Origin: Aliirhizobium wenxiniae
GTDB taxonomy: Bacteria > Pseudomonadota > Alphaproteobacteria > Rhizobiales > Rhizobiaceae
DNA: 64,000 nt
Direction of reading: 5' to 3'
NCBI RefSeq assembly: GCF_014201355.1
Contig: NZ_JACHEG010000006.1
Span: forward strand, 111,905 to 175,904
Shown here: piece after piece, positions 62,455 through 64,000 of the stretch
Layout: the number at the start of each line of letters is the position of its first letter
Numbering within the stretch: position 1 is the stretch's first letter
Notes under the pieces: generated by a model
The model's database searches: none
What the model was told of the DNA's origin: nothing
Seen by the model: the letters and a program-made list of their open reading frames with translations, nothing else
Position numbers and translations under genes: made by a program

Positions 62455-62631
62455 TTGGAAGATCGAGACGCTTGGGTTACCCGAAGAGCTTATGAAATAT
62501 GGGAGCATGCTGGCCGACCAGATGGTGCTGATCAAGCGCATTGGCAGCGAGCGCTTGAGGAGTGGAATGCTCAGACCCACCAAAAGCTCACCGATGCGGC
62601 AAGGTGGGATGATGAGGAGGAAGAATGGTGA
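62455..62631 (+). CDS. DUF2934 small protein
   Basis: About 58 residues: DRDAWVTRRAYEIWEHAGRP, ALEEWNAQTHQKLTDAARWD, ending WDDEEEEW. Clear homologue of the protein at 35196, including the WDDEE tail. I prefer a TTG start at 62455 behind GAGGAAG because the family begins there; the frame stays open to a GTG at 62356. Confidence 0.68.
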   Translation: MEDRDAWVTRRAYEIWEHAGRPDGADQAHWQRALEEWNAQTHQKLTDAARWDDEEEEW

Positions 62632-62638
62632 AGCAGGT

Positions 62639-63532
62639 TCACCCAGCCTCCTCAAAAATCCCAGGATCGTGCCGATCCAGTTCCTGGTCTCCAAGAAGAT
62701 ATTGAACCAGATTTTCGTTGACCCACTCTGGCTCTTCGAGATGGAGCCAGTGGGTCGCATTTCGGTGAGTGATCATGCTGCCGTTCGCGCATTGAAGCAG
62801 GCTTGCCTCCGCCAACTTGTAATCAAGGGCAGTGTCCTTGCATCCCCAGATGATAAGCGTTGGCGGCACGATCCTACCCAGTATGGTTGGTCTTCGACGG
62901 ACTAGCGCTCGGTAATAGCTCCCAGCCTTCCTGGCCGTTGCCATTCGGTCTGGTATGCGTTCAGTTCCGCAAATGTAAACGTCCCTGCCCTCGCAGTTTG
63001 GGAAAGGGCCGTTCGGAGGATCTTGAACGACATAGCCGCCAACATGCGCTCAGGCAGCAATGGGAGCTGAAAAAAATCCGATGTAGCTGCTTTTCAAGAT
63101 CTGGGTCGGGCGCTCCTTTAAAACAGTTTGGACGATGTCGAGATGAGGGGCGTTCAAAACCACGAGCCGATGAACCAACACCGGATGTCGAGCTGCGAGT
63201 GTCCACGCGATAATGCCGCCCCAGTCGAGCCCAACAAGATTGAACCGGCCCACCCGTAATGCCGCTGCCAACTCGACAACATCCGAGACTAGCTTTTCGA
63301 CCGTATAGTTCTTCCATCCGGGCAGCGCGGAACTTTGCCTATATCCGCGCAGATCTGGGGCGATCACACGGAAGCCTACCTCAGCCAGAGCGGATATCTG
63401 ATTTCGCCAAGCCCACCAGAATTCGGGAAACCCATGGAGCAACAGGATCGGCTCTCCATCAGACCGACCCGCCTCCATCACATGCAATTCAATGCCATTG
63501 ATTTCTACGATGCGTTCGGTCTGCTCATGAGG
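62639..63532 (-). pseudogene. Epoxide hydrolase-like alpha/beta hydrolase with two frameshifts
   Basis: From MPHEQTERIVEINGIELHVM the first 160 residues read normally: LLLHGFPEFWWAWRNQ, DLRGYRQSS, VGLDWGGIIAW (nucleophile Asp). A run of seven A's at 63070-63076 shifts frame; the homologous sequence continues as GFFQLPLLPERMLAAMSFKI and ...AYQTEWQRPG in another frame. A second shift near 62940 restores SYYRALVRRRP to THWLHLEEPEWVNENLVQYL (catalytic His region). Correcting two indels would give a complete enzyme, so sequencing error is possible. Confidence 0.7.
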
Positions 63533-63797
63533 CATGTCGATCCCCTGGGCTGTAATTGCAACTCCAACAGAAGGAAGGACCTCTCGTTCCACGGCAGATA
63601 GCCCGGGACGGGCGAATACTCGGCGAGTATCATTAATATCACAGGTCCCCGCCGTGGTCCCTAGGCGCGGAGCCATCCTACACTCAATCTATCAGCTGCC
63701 TCACCGCCATCGACGCTCGGTACGGTAGTGTACATGCCGTGATCGTGTGGAACTGACCAGATCGCTATTGGTTGTTCGATGCGACAAGGGGGCTCGA
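63533..63797. other. Intergenic stretch
   Basis: Upstream in-frame extension of the hydrolase lacks homology; nothing else recognised. Confidence 0.3.
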
Positions 63798-63974
63798 ATG
63801 CGCTTTGACACAGGTCTGCTCCGTACTGGAGACGGCAGAAAAGATCCGGCATTTATCATTAGCCGCCCCTCCAAGCTGGAAGAAGGCTCGGCCTCTTTGA
63901 AACCTTCTGACCATTTAGTGCAGGGAGTTGGGCGCTCTGCCCCTGTCGCACCCCAATTGTCGAATAGGAGATAG
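63798..63974 (+). CDS. Small hypothetical protein (58 aa)
   Basis: MRFDTGLLRTGDGRKDPAFI, then SRPSKLEEGSASLKPSDHLV. Weak purine-rich start signal. Its stop lies one base before the next start codon, suggesting an operon. Confidence 0.4.
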   Translation: MRFDTGLLRTGDGRKDPAFIISRPSKLEEGSASLKPSDHLVQGVGRSAPVAPQLSNRR

Positions 63975-63975
63975 C

Positions 63976-64000
63976 ATGTCGGACGAATCCCGCCCCGAAC
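63976..64000 (+). CDS. Start of a gene cut by the window end
   Basis: ATG behind AGGAG gives MSDESRPE before the window ends. Nothing more can be said. Confidence 0.4.

Noticed and set aside
1-64000. tRNA or rRNA genes, plasmid origin (repABC), conjugation genes
   Set aside because: No recognisable sequence; absence means replicon type cannot be decided from this window.

Overview
The window looks like part of a large replicon (plasmid, chromid or chromosomal accessory region) of an alphaproteobacterium in the Rhizobiaceae (Rhizobium/Ensifer/Agrobacterium type). This rests on many short rhizobial-type protein families (BA14K, DUF982, DUF2934, DUF6894, DUF892, DUF3618), an HWE-type kinase remnant with single-domain response regulators, tandem Ku genes, an imuAB cassette, and promoters of the alphaproteobacterial general stress response (EcfG/RpoE2 type). 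I see no rRNA, tRNA, CRISPR array or replication origin.

The dominant theme is stress defence. I find 17 exact copies of GGAAC-17 nt-GTT, the EcfG/RpoE2 promoter signature, mostly just upstream of genes and correctly oriented, plus two with an 18-nt spacer and one near-match. They precede three DUF892 (YciE-like) ferritin-fold proteins, two manganese catalases, a DUF4142 periplasmic protein, a DUF3618/holin-like membrane operon, an SDR oxidoreductase, a type II NADH dehydrogenase, a DUF2934 protein, a response regulator and an ECF sigma factor of the same class.

Layout. 1-5.7 kb: a DUF3253 tandem pair (one broken), YciE-like protein, decayed small genes, Mn catalase and an FAD-dependent oxidoreductase. 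6.2-10.4 kb: an EAL phosphodiesterase and a full-length Mfd-like translocase. 10.8-20.8 kb: a malQ remnant, then a compact respiratory block with a YdeP-like molybdopterin oxidoreductase, cytochrome c, caa3-type oxidase subunits II, I and III, a small membrane protein, CtaG and another cytochrome c, facing a diheme cytochrome c. 21-36 kb: the core stress island (membrane triad, flavodoxin-like protein, GH15 glycosidase with an SMP-30 lactonase, DUF4142, SDR, Mn catalase, DUF2243, NDH-2, small membrane proteins, two YciE-like proteins). 36-41 kb: signalling (three receiver proteins, ECF sigma factor, broken HWE kinase, Crp/Fnr regulator). 41-52 kb: many small stress-type genes, Hsp20, a truncated SRAP protein, tandem Ku proteins and an ArsR regulator. 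52.9-57.8 kb: a decayed IS3-type element, an apparently intact IS30 element and an IS21 element with a nonsense codon in istA. 57.8-64 kb: MsrA, damaged imuB/imuA, a PAS protein, a NolR-like ArsR regulator, DUF6894 and DUF2934 proteins, and a frameshifted epoxide hydrolase.

The genes fit one programme: peroxide and metal handling (catalases, ferritin-like proteins, MsrA), envelope adaptation (DUF3618/holin, BA14K, small membrane proteins), alternative respiration (caa3, NDH-2) and DNA repair (Mfd, Ku, ImuAB, SRAP). The region is also decaying: at least a dozen pseudogenes with frameshifts, internal deletions or nonsense codons are interspersed, several next to intact promoters. Some could be sequencing errors, especially the one at a homopolymer near 63,070. 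All functional statements come from reading the sequence and recalling families; no searches were run.
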